This document shows, in pieces, positions 34,403 to 45,134 of a stretch of DNA of 64,000 bases. The position numbers and the translations under genes were made by a program. Within the stretch, counting starts at the first letter, position 1, and each line of letters starts with the position of its first letter. The stretch comes from Pseudohoeflea sp964511625 (GTDB lineage Bacteria > Pseudomonadota > Alphaproteobacteria > Rhizobiales > Rhizobiaceae): contig CAZEJG010000017.1 of NCBI GenBank assembly GCA_964511625.1, positions 13,115 to 77,114 of the forward strand, written 5' to 3'. Below the pieces are notes generated by a model. That model searched no databases. It was not told the DNA's origin and saw nothing but the letters and a program-made list of their open reading frames with translations.

Positions 34403-35710
34403 ATGATCCCCCGTTACGCCCGCCCCGAGATGACCGCCATCTGGGAGCCCGCCACCAAGTTCAAGATCTGGTACGAGATCGAGGCGCACGCCTGCGATGC
34501 GCAGGCGGAACTCGGCGTCATCCCGAAGGAAAACGCCGAAGCTGTGTGGAAGGCGAAGGACGTGGAGTTCGACGTCGACCGGATCGACGAGATCGAGGCC
34601 GTCACCAAGCACGACGTCATCGCCTTCCTCACCCATCTCGCCGAGCATGTGGGCTCGGAAGAAGCCCGTTTCGTCCACCAGGGCATGACCTCGTCGGACG
34701 TGCTCGACACCTGCCTCAACGTGCAGCTTGTGCGCGCCGCCGACATCCTGCTCGCCGACATGGAACGGGTTCTCGCGGCGCTGAAGACCCGCGCCTTCGA
34801 GCACAAGAACACGGTTCGCGTTGGCCGCTCGCACGGCATCCATGCCGAGCCGACCACGATGGGGCTCACCTTCGCCCGCTTCTATGCCGAGATGGACCGC
34901 AACAAGGCGCGACTTGCCGCCGCACGCAAGGAAGTCGCCACCGGTGCGATCTCCGGCGCCGTCGGCACCTTCGCCAATATCGACCCGGCGGTCGAGGAAC
35001 ACGTCTGCAAGATGCTCGGCCTCGAACCCGAGCCGATCTCCACCCAGGTCATCCCGCGCGACCGGCATGCGATGTTCTTCGCGACCCTCGGCGTCATCGC
35101 CTCGTCGATCGAGAACGTCGCCATCGAGATCCGCCACATGCAGCGCACCGAAGTGCTCGAAGGCGCCGAATTCTTCTCGATGGGTCAGAAGGGTTCGTCG
35201 GCCATGCCGCACAAGAAGAACCCGGTGCTGACCGAGAACCTCACCGGCCTCGCCCGGCTGGTGCGCATGACGGTAATCCCGGCGATGGAGAACGTGGCGC
35301 TGTGGCACGAGCGCGACATTTCCCACTCCTCGGTCGAGCGCGGCATCGCGCCGGACGCCACCATCACACTCGATTTTGCGCTCAACCGGCTGGCCGGCGT
35401 CGTCGAAAAGATGCTGATCTTCCCGCAGAACATGCTCGACAACATGAACAAGTTCCCGGGCCTCGTGATGAGCCAGCGCGTGCTCCTGGCCCTCACCCAG
35501 GCCGGCGTCAGCCGGGAGGACGCCTATGCGATGGTCCAGCGCAACGCGCTCAAGGTCTGGGAGGAGCGGCTCGATTTCCGCAGCCTGCTGCTCGCCGATC
35601 CGGAGGTCGTCGATGCGCTGGGCGAGGACGGCATCAACGCGAAGTTCGACATGGACTACCACACAAAGCATGTCGACACGATCTTCCGACGCGTCTTCGG
35701 CGAGAGCTGA
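34403..35710 (+). CDS. purB: Adenylosuccinate lyase
   Basis: A 435-residue fumarase/aspartase superfamily lyase acting twice in purine synthesis (SAICAR to AICAR, adenylosuccinate to AMP). Family marks: MTSSDVLDTCLNVQ, GRSHGIHAEPTT with a catalytic His, and the signature GSSAMPHKKNPVLTEN. The length matches the bacterial short PurB. It is the first of the purine genes here, about 3.7 kb ahead of purC, as in rhizobial chromosomes. Confidence 0.96.
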   Translation: MIPRYARPEMTAIWEPATKFKIWYEIEAHACDAQAELGVIPKENAEAVWKAKDVEFDVDRIDEIEAVTKHDVIAFLTHLAEHVGSEEARFVHQGMTSSDVLDTCLNVQLVRAADILLADMERVLAALKTRAFEHKNTVRVGRSHGIHAEPTTMGLTFARFYAEMDRNKARLAAARKEVATGAISGAVGTFANIDPAVEEHVCKMLGLEPEPISTQVIPRDRHAMFFATLGVIASSIENVAIEIRHMQRTEVLEGAEFFSMGQKGSSAMPHKKNPVLTENLTGLARLVRMTVIPAMENVALWHERDISHSSVERGIAPDATITLDFALNRLAGVVEKMLIFPQNMLDNMNKFPGLVMSQRVLLALTQAGVSREDAYAMVQRNALKVWEERLDFRSLLLADPEVVDALGEDGINAKFDMDYHTKHVDTIFRRVFGES

Positions 35711-35846
35711 GCAGGATCTGATATTGCTGTGCAGCATGCCTCGCCATGACTTTGCTGCATGGCAGCATTGGCGAGTTGGCGATTGTTATCCCTCCGGTTC
35801 GGGCCCATCTTGTGCACGGGAGAACTCGAACTAAGGGGAAACGAAC

Positions 35847-36005
35847 ATGTTTTCGAACCTGCAGAAATTCGCCGCCAAGTTCCGCGTTCCGTCGCAGCAC
35901 GAACTCGAGATGCGCTACCTCAACGAATCGCGCGACATCTACGATCTCGAATATCGCAGCCGCCAGATCGACAACGGTCACTTCCGCGGCCGCCGCCCCT
36001 TCTAA
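35847..36005 (+). CDS. Small DUF3563 family protein
   Basis: A 52-residue protein, too short for most gene finders. The sequence ELEMRYLNESRDIYDLEYR followed by a basic tail ending GRRPF agrees with DUF3563, a small alphaproteobacterial family of unknown role. AAGGGGAAACGAAC precedes the ATG, and a strong terminator follows 25 bases after the stop, supporting an independent short transcript. Confidence 0.8.
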   Translation: MFSNLQKFAAKFRVPSQHELEMRYLNESRDIYDLEYRSRQIDNGHFRGRRPF

Positions 36006-36029
36006 GGGCTCGCGCAACACGCAGTATCG

Positions 36030-36056
36030 AGGCCGGCTCCCAGCCGGCCTTTTTTA
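36030..36056 (+). terminator. Rho-independent terminator after the DUF3563 gene
   Basis: GGCCGGCT and AGCCGGCC pair across a three-base loop and are followed by six T. It overlaps the end of the leftward gene that stops at 36054. Confidence 0.92.
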
Positions 36057-36695
36057 TTCGTCAAACCCGCAGAACCCGGTGTCGCGATAACGCGCCCAGT
36101 CCTCGACCGTCAGTTCGCCGAGCGGGAGCGAGTAAGGCTCCTTTTCGCCGTCGGCCTCGCGCACGCCCTTGTCGGTGAGCAGATTGATGTCGCATGACCG
36201 GGGATCGCCGCCTTCGGCCAGCGTATCGCGGCTCTTGTAGCTGAAGCCGGCCAAGAGCAGCTTTTCCTCTCGCCACGCCAGTGTCAGCGTCTGGCTCCAT
36301 CGGCTCCGCCCGACGGCGTCGTTATGGGAATAAAGGCGGATCGAACCGTTGGCCGCGATATCGACCGACGGCCTGTTTCCGACCATTCCATCCGGCAAAC
36401 CACCCCAGACCATGTCCGGATAGTAGGCCTGAGGCGCGATCTGTCCGCGATCCTCGTCCTGACCGAAAAACAGCAACAGCCCGTGGTCGACCTCGCCCGC
36501 CGCCTCGTCGGGGCTCAGGAGAAGCACGAGATCGGCCTCGCCGTCGCCGTTCACGTCGCCGGAGGACGCGGAGACGATTCGGTCGGCAAAGGCCGGAATC
36601 TCAGCGGCGGAAGCCGCCGACACGGTCGCCGAAAGCCCCGCAAGAGCCGTGAAAACAAGGGCTTTCCGCCGCATACCCATCATCCGTTCCGTCAT
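36054..36695 (-). CDS. Exported hypothetical protein with an EF-hand-like calcium loop
   Basis: A 213-residue protein with an N-terminal signal peptide (hydrophobic core ALVFTALAGLSATV, cleavage after ASA). Near the mature N-terminus is DVNGDGEADLVLLL, the Dx[DN]xDG loop found in FG-GAP/VCBS and dockerin-like calcium sites. Two later cysteines (SCDIN and GFCGF) may be disulfide-bonded. The start at 36695 has a strong GGAGGAG site; upstream in-frame sequence to 36842 is not convincing. Function unknown. Confidence 0.7.
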   Translation of the reverse strand: MTERMMGMRRKALVFTALAGLSATVSAASAAEIPAFADRIVSASSGDVNGDGEADLVLLLSPDEAAGEVDHGLLLFFGQDEDRGQIAPQAYYPDMVWGGLPDGMVGNRPSVDIAANGSIRLYSHNDAVGRSRWSQTLTLAWREEKLLLAGFSYKSRDTLAEGGDPRSCDINLLTDKGVREADGEKEPYSLPLGELTVEDWARYRDTGFCGFDE

Positions 36696-36915
36696 CGGGG
36701 TCTCCTCCGTGGCGGCACTTAAGCACGGCCGAAGGCGGACGGAAATCCAAATCGGCAAAAAGGCAACACTCGTTATCTGCTGTGTCGAACCGTCATCATC
36801 TGTGAGCGGCCATGCCGCCTTTCGGCCCCAATCGATGCCCATTTTCCCTCACCAGAACGACCCCGGGCCTGCGTGACAGGAGATGAACACGGGGCGCATT
36901 GCAGGAGGCTCGAAC

Positions 36916-37203
36916 GTGACCGACCTACAGGATCACGGCCCGGCGCACGGACGCCGTTACGGCCGGACGAAAGACCAGATCGACACCCAGGACGCCATGA
37001 CCGTCACCTGGCTCGTCGGCGTGGCGACGGCAATCGTTGCTGGTGGCTATCTCTTTCTCGCCACCGATTCAGGTGTCGACCAAGCGACGCTCGACGCCGC
37101 CGTCGGCGCCCGCACGGAAACCGCGGCGCACAGTGACGGCTCCACCAGCGCCATGACGCCGGCGCCGGTCTCCGCCGTCATCAGCACACCGCCGCTCAAC
37201 TAG
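36916..37203 (+). CDS. Small single-span membrane protein, hypothetical
   Basis: A 95-residue protein with one transmembrane helix (about residues 32-51, TWLVGVATAIVAGGYLFLAT) and a Thr/Ala-rich C-terminal tail. The GTG at 36916 has GGAGG at ideal distance; an ATG at 36883 is in frame without one. A terminator follows at 37286. No family recognised. Confidence 0.55.
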   Translation: MTDLQDHGPAHGRRYGRTKDQIDTQDAMTVTWLVGVATAIVAGGYLFLATDSGVDQATLDAAVGARTETAAHSDGSTSAMTPAPVSAVISTPPLN

Positions 37204-37285
37204 GCGATCTTCGTTTTCCGGCGAGGATTTTTCATCGGGGTCAGGTGGTCCCATGCCTCCGGGGCAACGACATGAGATCACCGGC

Positions 37286-37321
37286 AGCCGCCGCGGTTCA
37301 GACGAGCCGCGGCGGTTTTTC
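37286..37321 (+). terminator. Rho-independent terminator
   Basis: CCGCCGCGG (37288-37296) pairs with CCGCGGCGG (37307-37315) and runs into TTTTTC. It lies 85 bases after the small membrane protein gene and 75 bases before the hydrolase gene. Confidence 0.88.
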
Positions 37322-37395
37322 TTTCCCGGGCCCACGGCCGCCACGAACCCGGCCCGACATTGACATTCCCGGCCTGACGGACCACATCCCCGCCC

Positions 37396-37956
37396 ATGAA
37401 AGTCGCCGACACCGATATCCTCATCGTTCCCGGTTTCAAAAATTCCGGCCCCGACCACTGGCAGACCCGCTGGGAGGGACGATTGTCGTCGGCGCGGCGC
37501 GTCGAGCAGGCGGAATGGACCAAGCCGGTCCGCGAGGACTGGACCGAAACGCTCGCGCGCGAGATCAACGGCGCGGAGAAGCCGGTGGTCGTCATCGCCC
37601 ATTCGCTGGGCGTGGCCACCTTCGTGCAGGCGATCCCGCAACTGAAGAAGCCGGTCGCCGGCGCCTTTCTCGTCGCGCCGCCCGAAGTCGCCAATCCCGA
37701 TATAAGGCCGAAGCACCTGATGACCTTCGGGCCCTATCCGGACGAGCCGCTCCCCTGCCCCTCGATCGTGATCGCCAGCCGCAACGATCCCTTCGGAAGC
37801 TTCGAGCATGCCGGCGACATGGCCAATGCCTGGGGCTCGCTGTTCATCGACGCCGGCCATTCCGGCCACATCGACGCGGCATCGGGCCACGGCCCCTGGC
37901 CGGAGGGCACGATGGTGTTCGCGAAGTTTCTCTCGCGGCTGAAGGCGGACGCCTGA
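37396..37956 (+). CDS. RBBP9/YdeN-type alpha/beta hydrolase
   Basis: A 186-residue serine hydrolase of the RBBP9/YdeN family. The nucleophile elbow is AHSLG (about residue 70), the acid is in ASRNDPFGS and the histidine in DAGHSGHID, so the triad looks complete. Opening LIVPGFKNSGPDHWQTRWE is typical of the family. Natural substrates of this group are unknown. It ends 13 bases from a convergent aldolase gene. Confidence 0.87.
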   Translation: MKVADTDILIVPGFKNSGPDHWQTRWEGRLSSARRVEQAEWTKPVREDWTETLAREINGAEKPVVVIAHSLGVATFVQAIPQLKKPVAGAFLVAPPEVANPDIRPKHLMTFGPYPDEPLPCPSIVIASRNDPFGSFEHAGDMANAWGSLFIDAGHSGHIDAASGHGPWPEGTMVFAKFLSRLKADA

Positions 37957-37969
37957 GCGGTATCCGTCC

Positions 37970-38731
37970 TCAGACGCGCACGCGATTGAGAATGGCGTCG
38001 GCGCCGGTGCGGATCAGCAGGTCGTCATTGGTCGCGGTGATCATCCGGAAGCCCATGTCGCGGGCGCGGATCACCGATTCGACCGAGGTGGCATAAACCG
38101 CCGACAGCTTGCCGGCTTCGGCGCATTTGGTCGCCACTTCGGCGAGGAAGTCCTGCATTTCCGGCAGGTCGGCATTGACCGTCTTGCCGCCTGACCAGGA
38201 GATCGACAGGTCCGAGGGGCCGATGAACAGCCCGTCGATGCCCTCCATGGCGAGGATTTCCTCATAGACCTCGACGGCGCGCATGGTCTCGATCATGGCG
38301 ATCGCCATCGTCTCGCCGTTGGCGGATTTGAAGTAGCTGCCCATCGTCTGTTCGGGGTTGAGCCGCAGCACCTGCGCAGGCCCCCAGGAGCGTTCACCGA
38401 GCGGCGGATATTTCATCGCCGCCACGAAGGCCTTTGCATCCTCCACCGAATTGATCATCGGTGCGATGACAGCCTCATACCCCGCGTCGAGCCCGCGCGA
38501 GGCGAGATCGTTGCGCCCCACGGGGATGCGCAGGATCGGCGGCTTGCCGGTGGCGAGAATTTCCGGCGGCTCGCGCAGGACGGAGGATTCGGAATGCATG
38601 CCGTGCTGCATGTCGACGACGACGGCGTCGAAACCGGCGCGCGCCATGCGCGCAGGCATGCCGGCCGCCGGGTAGGACGACCAGGCAATGAACATCGGTT
38701 CGGGGTTTTCGAGACGCGGGGTCAAAAGCAC
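37970..38731 (-). CDS. HpcH/HpaI-type class II aldolase
   Basis: A 253-residue metal-dependent aldolase of the HpcH/HpaI family, which cleaves 4-hydroxy-2-oxo acids to pyruvate (or a similar oxo-acid) plus an aldehyde. Family landmarks: DAVVVDMQHGMHS, RIPVGRND with the catalytic Arg, IAMIETMRAVEV and GLFIGPSDLSIS with metal-binding Glu and Asp. The GTG at 38731 has AGGAGGAG upstream and was chosen over an upstream ATG. It is isolated, so the substrate cannot be inferred. Confidence 0.85.
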   Translation of the reverse strand: MLLTPRLENPEPMFIAWSSYPAAGMPARMARAGFDAVVVDMQHGMHSESSVLREPPEILATGKPPILRIPVGRNDLASRGLDAGYEAVIAPMINSVEDAKAFVAAMKYPPLGERSWGPAQVLRLNPEQTMGSYFKSANGETMAIAMIETMRAVEVYEEILAMEGIDGLFIGPSDLSISWSGGKTVNADLPEMQDFLAEVATKCAEAGKLSAVYATSVESVIRARDMGFRMITATNDDLLIRTGADAILNRVRV

Positions 38732-38827
38732 GGGATACTCCTCCTGGATCAGCGGCGGCACACAGCAAAACAAAAACCGCCCCCGGTCAACCGGAGGCGG
38801 CTCGCTAACATCGAAATATCGCAGTGG

Positions 38828-39148
38828 CTATTCGGCCTTGATCTGCTCGCCGGCGACGTGGGCCAGTTCGACCATCTTGGTCCGGATCTCCTCGTCGGAG
38901 ACGACAACCTGCTTGGCGTCGAAATCACCGCGCACCTTGCGGAACACGTCCTCGTGGCCGGCTTCCTCGAAATCGGCAATGACGACGGTCTTGGCATAGG
39001 CGTCTGCCTCGTCGCCGGAAATCCCCATCTTCTCGGCAGCCCAGAGGCCGAGCAGCTTGTTGGCGCGCGCTTCCGCCTTGAATTTCAGTTCCTGGTCATG
39101 CGCAAACATGTTCTCGAACGCTTTTTCGCGATCACTGAAGCTGGTCAT
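38828..39148 (-). CDS. F1-ATPase inhibitor zeta subunit (DUF1476)
   Basis: A 106-residue helical protein beginning MTSFSDREKAFENMFAHDQE, the conserved inhibitory N-terminus of DUF1476. In Paracoccus this family is the zeta subunit that blocks ATP hydrolysis by the F1Fo ATP synthase. The start at 39148 gives the family's normal length; a longer upstream frame is an artefact. Its place divergent from purC is common in Hyphomicrobiales. Confidence 0.9.
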   Translation of the reverse strand: MTSFSDREKAFENMFAHDQELKFKAEARANKLLGLWAAEKMGISGDEADAYAKTVVIADFEEAGHEDVFRKVRGDFDAKQVVVSDEEIRTKMVELAHVAGEQIKAE

Positions 39149-39372
39149 GGCCTTCTCCGGTTCATTGTTTTGTTTCCGCCCTGGCGGGATCGTCCGCCAT
39201 AAACCAAATGGCGCGTCAAAGTGCAATGCGATCTGTTGCCCTCTCACCGAATTATCGGTGACTTCGGGCGCTACGGCGTTGTCGAACAGGTCGCGATGGG
39301 ATAATACCCGACAAAATGGACAATCACGACCGGACGGCTCCCAAACGTCCGGCAAAATGCAGAGATTTCCCC

Positions 39373-40137
39373 ATGAACCGTCGCCGGCGAATTTACGAGG
39401 GCAAGGGCAAGATTCTTTATGAAGGCCCGGAGCCCGGCACGCTTATCCAGTTCTTCAAGGACGATGCCACTGCCTTCAACAAGAAGAAGCACGACGTCGT
39501 CGATGGCAAGGGCGTGCTCAACAACCGCATTTCCGAGTTCATATTCACCCACCTGAACCGGATCGGCATCCCCACGCACTTCATCCGCCGCGTCAACATG
39601 CGCGAGCAGCTGATCAAGGAAGTGGAGATCATCCCGCTCGAGGTGGTGGTACGCAACGTCGCCGCCGGCTCGCTGGCCAAGCGCCTCGGCATCGAGGAAG
39701 GCACCGTGCTGCCGCGCTCGATCATCGAGTTCTACTACAAGGCCGACGCGCTCGACGACCCGATGGTGTCGGAAGAACACGTCACCGCCTTCGGCTGGGC
39801 GAGCCCGCAGGAAATCGACGACATCATGGCGCTCGCCATCCGCGTCAACGACTTCCTCACCGGTCTCTTCCTCGGCGTCGGCATCCAGCTCGTCGACTTC
39901 AAGATCGAGTGCGGCCGTCTCTATGAAGGCGACATGATGCGTATCGTCGTCGCCGACGAGATCTCGCCGGATTCGTGCCGTCTGTGGGACACCACGACCA
40001 ACCAGAAGCTCGACAAGGACGTCTTCCGCCGCGACCTTGGCAACCTCGTCGAGGCCTATCAGGAAGTCGCCCGCCGGCTCGGCATCATGAACGAGAACGA
40101 ACCGACTCGCCCCTCCGGCCCGGTTCTGGTGAAGTAA
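39373..40137 (+). CDS. purC: Phosphoribosylaminoimidazole-succinocarboxamide synthase
   Basis: A 254-residue SAICAR synthetase, the ATP-dependent ligase joining CAIR and aspartate. Motifs: RIYEGKGKILYEG at the N-terminus, VVRNVAAGSLAKR, and the later VDFKIECGR and VADEISPDSCRLWD signatures. The start at 39373 restores the usual N-terminus; the frame is open from 39316. It heads purC-purS-purQ-purL, the formylglycinamidine synthase genes following directly. Confidence 0.95.
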   Translation: MNRRRRIYEGKGKILYEGPEPGTLIQFFKDDATAFNKKKHDVVDGKGVLNNRISEFIFTHLNRIGIPTHFIRRVNMREQLIKEVEIIPLEVVVRNVAAGSLAKRLGIEEGTVLPRSIIEFYYKADALDDPMVSEEHVTAFGWASPQEIDDIMALAIRVNDFLTGLFLGVGIQLVDFKIECGRLYEGDMMRIVVADEISPDSCRLWDTTTNQKLDKDVFRRDLGNLVEAYQEVARRLGIMNENEPTRPSGPVLVK

Positions 40138-40156
40138 GCAGGGAATACCCGGACCA

Positions 40157-40399
40157 ATGATCAAGGCACGCGTCACGGTAACGCTCAAGAACGGCGTCCT
40201 CGACCCCCAGGGCAAGGCCATCGGCCATGCCCTCTCCGGCCTCGGCTTCGACGGGGTCGGCTCGGTGCGCCAGGGCAAGGTGTTTGACATCGAGCTCGAA
40301 GGCACCGACCGTTCTACCGCGGAAGCCGAGATCAAGGCCATGTGCGACAAGCTTCTGGCCAATACGGTGATTGAGGACTACACTGTAACCCTTATCTGA
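40157..40399 (+). CDS. purS: Phosphoribosylformylglycinamidine synthase, PurS subunit
   Basis: An 80-residue PurS: KARVTVTLKNGVLDPQGKAI at the N-terminus, a middle VGSVRQGKVFDIEL and a C-terminal NTVIEDYTVTL. PurS bridges PurQ and PurL in the three-subunit FGAM synthase that uses glutamine and ATP. It starts 19 bases after purC. Type matches the small-PurL system encoded downstream. Confidence 0.95.
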   Translation: MIKARVTVTLKNGVLDPQGKAIGHALSGLGFDGVGSVRQGKVFDIELEGTDRSTAEAEIKAMCDKLLANTVIEDYTVTLI

Positions 40400-40416
40400 G
40401 GTTGCAGGAGGCCGGC

Positions 40417-40674
40417 ATGGCCGATGTCACGCAGGAACTCATGTTCGAACTGCTGAAGCGGGTGCACGCTGATGTTGGCGAGTTGAAGCTGGCTCAGCAG
40501 GAAACGAAGGCCGAGCTAATAAATATGCGCGGCACGATGGTCGCCATGCAATCCGATATCCATAATATGTATGGCATGCTGTACCGGCTCGACGACCGGG
40601 TGGAGCGTATCGAGAAGCGGCTGGATCTGCGCGAATTCAACGAAGGCCACAGCCCCTACAATCCGGAAGCCTGA
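40417..40674 (+). CDS. Small coiled-coil protein inside the purine cluster, hypothetical
   Basis: An 85-residue protein between purS and purQ. After MADVTQELMFELLKRVHADV it is predicted to be almost entirely helical with heptad-like hydrophobic spacing, including MHNMYGMLYRL-type positions and a final DDRVERIEKRLDL coil. GGAGG precedes the ATG at 40417. Base composition is lower in GC than purS and purQ. Similar coiled-coil proteins occur in toxin or phage contexts, but I see no supporting partner. It could simply be a recent insertion into the operon. Confidence 0.65.
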   Translation: MADVTQELMFELLKRVHADVGELKLAQQETKAELINMRGTMVAMQSDIHNMYGMLYRLDDRVERIEKRLDLREFNEGHSPYNPEA

Positions 40675-40788
40675 ATTTTCGCTCTTCGGCCGGGAAATCC
40701 ATATATCCGCCACTCCTTCCCACTCGCAATCGCGGGCAGAGTCGGCTAAACGGAACTCTCTCCAATCTCCCTTGCAAGCGGACTGCCC

Positions 40789-41460
40789 ATGAAAACCGCC
40801 GTCGTCCTTCTTCCCGGCCTCAATCGCGATCGCGACATGATCGCGGCGCTGACCAAGATTTCCGGTACGCCGCCGGTGACCATCTGGCAGACCGAGACCG
40901 AGATTTCCGACGACATCGACCTCGTCGTCGTGCCGGGCGGCTTTTCCTACGGCGACTATCTGCGCTGCGGCGCGATCGCCGCGCGCATGCCGGTGCTCCG
41001 CGCGCTCAAGGACAAGGCCGAGCGCGGCACCCGTGTCATCGGCGTCTGCAACGGCTTCCAGATCCTCGTCGAGGCAGGGCTGCTGCCGGGCGCCCTGATG
41101 CGCAACGCCTCGCTCAAGTTCGTCTGCCGGGAAGTGAAGCTCGAAGTCACCAACGCCTCGACCTCGTTCACCTCGGGCTACACGAAGGGCCAGATCATCC
41201 GCTGCCCGGTCGCCCATCACGACGGCAACTATGTCGCCGACGAAGCGACGCTGAAATCGATCGAGGACAAGGGCCAGGTGGTCTTCCGCTATGCCGAGGG
41301 CACCAACCCGAACGGCTCGATGAACGACATCGCCGGTATCGTCAACGAAGCCGGCAACGTTCTCGGCATGATGCCGCATCCTGAAAACCTGATCGAGGCC
41401 GCCCATGGCGGAGACGACGGCCGGGCGCTGTTCGCAGCCGCGCTGGAAGTCGCCGCATGA
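40789..41460 (+). CDS. purQ: Phosphoribosylformylglycinamidine synthase, PurQ glutaminase subunit
   Basis: A 223-residue class I glutamine amidotransferase. The nucleophile is Cys in GVCNGFQIL, and the His/Glu partners are in MMPHPENLIE. It releases ammonia for PurL. Its stop overlaps the start of the following lipoprotein gene (ATGA). The order purS-(orf)-purQ-(lipoprotein)-purL differs from the compact purSQL of many relatives by the two inserted genes. Confidence 0.96.
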   Translation: MKTAVVLLPGLNRDRDMIAALTKISGTPPVTIWQTETEISDDIDLVVVPGGFSYGDYLRCGAIAARMPVLRALKDKAERGTRVIGVCNGFQILVEAGLLPGALMRNASLKFVCREVKLEVTNASTSFTSGYTKGQIIRCPVAHHDGNYVADEATLKSIEDKGQVVFRYAEGTNPNGSMNDIAGIVNEAGNVLGMMPHPENLIEAAHGGDDGRALFAAALEVAA

Positions 41461-41849
41461 TCACGGCTTGCCGTTGCGCTGCCCTCACACTCTTCCTGAC
41501 GACCGCCGCCGTTCTCGCCGGCTGCAACGAAAAATCGTCAGCCCCCTCCTCCGGCGCGCTCCATGCCCAGGCGGTGTCGACCCTGCAGAAGGTCAACACC
41601 CAGGCGCATCAGTGCTGGCTCAAGGACGACGCGTTCAAGGCCTATGGCATCGTGCCGGAACTCGACACGTCGGGCACCCCGCGCCTTCTCGTCATCCCGC
41701 GCGGCAAGCCACAGGCGCTGCCGCAGCTCGTCATCGCAGCGATGGGGCCGAGCGTCAGCCTCTACGGCCCGCTGACCGATTCCGCCCTCTCCCCCCGCAT
41801 CAAGGCCGATGTCGGCCGCTGGTCGAAGGGCGCTTCGGGCTGCGCCTGA
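41457..41849 (+). CDS. Predicted lipoprotein between purQ and purL
   Basis: A 130-residue protein with a signal peptide ending in the lipobox LAGC (Cys22), so it should be lipid-anchored in the envelope. The mature part has a CW-containing helix (HQCWLKDDAF) and a second Cys near the end (ASGCA), possibly forming a disulfide. It is translationally coupled to purQ, an odd neighbour for a purine enzyme. No known domain is recognised. Confidence 0.75.
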   Translation: MITACRCAALTLFLTTAAVLAGCNEKSSAPSSGALHAQAVSTLQKVNTQAHQCWLKDDAFKAYGIVPELDTSGTPRLLVIPRGKPQALPQLVIAAMGPSVSLYGPLTDSALSPRIKADVGRWSKGASGCA

Positions 41850-41980
41850 CGATTGTCGCTTCTTCTTTCCCTTCTTCCGGGGATAGCGCCGCCAAAACGG
41901 GTGCCATCGGCGCCAATGCTGCGCTATAGGAAGGCCTGACAACGCCCCTAGAACTCCGCGTTTGCCGAAAGACAGTGTCC

Positions 41981-44209
<2,229 letters not shown>

Positions 44210-44229
44210 ATCAACAGGGAGAAGACGGA

Positions 44230-44463
44230 ATGCCGATGAAGGCGGGCGACATCGAAACGCTGATCAAGCAGGGCATTCCCGATGCGACGGTGAAGATCCG
44301 CGATCTGGCCGGCGACGGCGACCATTTTGCCGCCGAGGTGGTGGCCGAAAGCTTCCGCGGCAAGTCGCGCGTGCAGCAGCACCAGATGGTCTACGAGGCG
44401 CTTCAGGGCAACATGGGCGGCGTTCTGCACGCGCTGGCGCTGCAGACGAGCGTACCTGACTAG
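44230..44463 (+). CDS. bolA: BolA family protein
   Basis: A 77-residue BolA-like protein: AEVVAESFRGKSRVQQHQMV holds the conserved RVxxHQ(M) region whose His and Gly/Ser face an Fe-S cluster shared with a monothiol glutaredoxin. BolA proteins pair with Grx4-type glutaredoxins in iron-sulfur trafficking. grxD is encoded 1.8 kb downstream at 46296. It is the last gene of the purine operon and is followed by the basic 89-residue protein. Confidence 0.92.
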   Translation: MPMKAGDIETLIKQGIPDATVKIRDLAGDGDHFAAEVVAESFRGKSRVQQHQMVYEALQGNMGGVLHALALQTSVPD

Positions 44464-44474
44464 ACCTCATTCCG

Positions 44475-44744
44475 ATGGCCGGGTTTCTCAATGAATTCAT
44501 CTCGGGTGTCGTCGACAGCGCGGTCAAGGAACTCACCAAACCCAAACGCCGTCGCCGCAAGTCCACGACGCTGCGCGGCAAGGTCACCTCGACGCTCGAA
44601 AAGGCGCTGATCGAGGCCGTTCTGGGCGAGAAGAAGACGACTACCCGCAAGACAAAGACCCGGCGGCTGGCCAAACGCGCCAGCAGCCGGACGCGCACCA
44701 AGCGTCGGACGATGCGCAAGTCGACGGCACGACGGACGTCGTAG
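44475..44744 (+). CDS. Highly basic small protein with histone-like tail, hypothetical
   Basis: An 89-residue protein. The first 20 residues look amphipathic (FLNEFISGVVDSAVKELTK), then come KRRRRKS, a helical stretch (TLEKALIEAVLG) and a tail of Lys/Arg/Thr repeats (for example KTTTRKTKTRRLAKRAS, RTRTKRRTMRKS). About a third of residues are Lys or Arg. It starts 11 bases after bolA. Such tails bind nucleic acid or acidic surfaces; a nucleoid-associated or RNA-binding role is an inference. No family recognised. Confidence 0.65.
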   Translation: MAGFLNEFISGVVDSAVKELTKPKRRRRKSTTLRGKVTSTLEKALIEAVLGEKKTTTRKTKTRRLAKRASSRTRTKRRTMRKSTARRTS

Positions 44745-44808
44745 CCAGCTTCGGCCTTAAATGCCCCTCATTGCGGCATGCTCCCTCTCTTCGTCATGCC
44801 CCCTCTCT

Positions 44809-45010
44809 TCGTCATCCTCGGGCTTGACCCGAGGATCCACGGCCGCCCGGTGCAGGTCCGGCTTGCAGGGCATCCATACCGCTGCCTTCTCCATTCTTCG
44901 TCATGCCCGGACTTGATCCAAGTCGAGCGAAGCGACAACGTCGCCCCGGGCATCCGTACCGTTAAGCCGCATCGCGGAATGGATTCTCGGGTCAAGCCCG
45001 AGAATGACGA
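44809..45010. repeat. Intergenic palindromic repeat pair, family A
   Basis: Two 31-base copies face each other at 44809-44839 and 44980-45010. Each is itself a hairpin (CTCGGG-CTTGA-CCCGAG core, nine-pair stem). Compared in the same orientation they differ at only two positions, and those two positions pair with each other in the stem, so the change is compensatory. A degenerate related stretch with GTCATGCCCGGACTTGATCC lies between them. This is typical of REP-like or mosaic intergenic elements of rhizobia. Confidence 0.8.
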
Positions 45011-45048
45011 GTGGAGAGATCGTACCGCTACAAAAGCGCGCCACACGC

Positions 45049-45095
45049 CCCTCTCCCCCTGGCGGGGGACATGTCGGCGCAAGCCGACAGAGAGT
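45049..45095. repeat. Short tandem hairpins of a repeat family, B
   Basis: Two hairpins in a row: TCCCCC-TGGC-GGGGGA (45054-45069) and GTCGGC-GCAA-GCCGAC (45073-45088). A similar GGGGAGA-rich stretch recurs at about 45335-45352. They form part of the non-coding repeat block after the basic protein gene. Confidence 0.6.
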
Positions 45096-45134
45096 GTGCC
45101 CTCCTCACATCAAGCACCCACCGCCTATCCCGTC

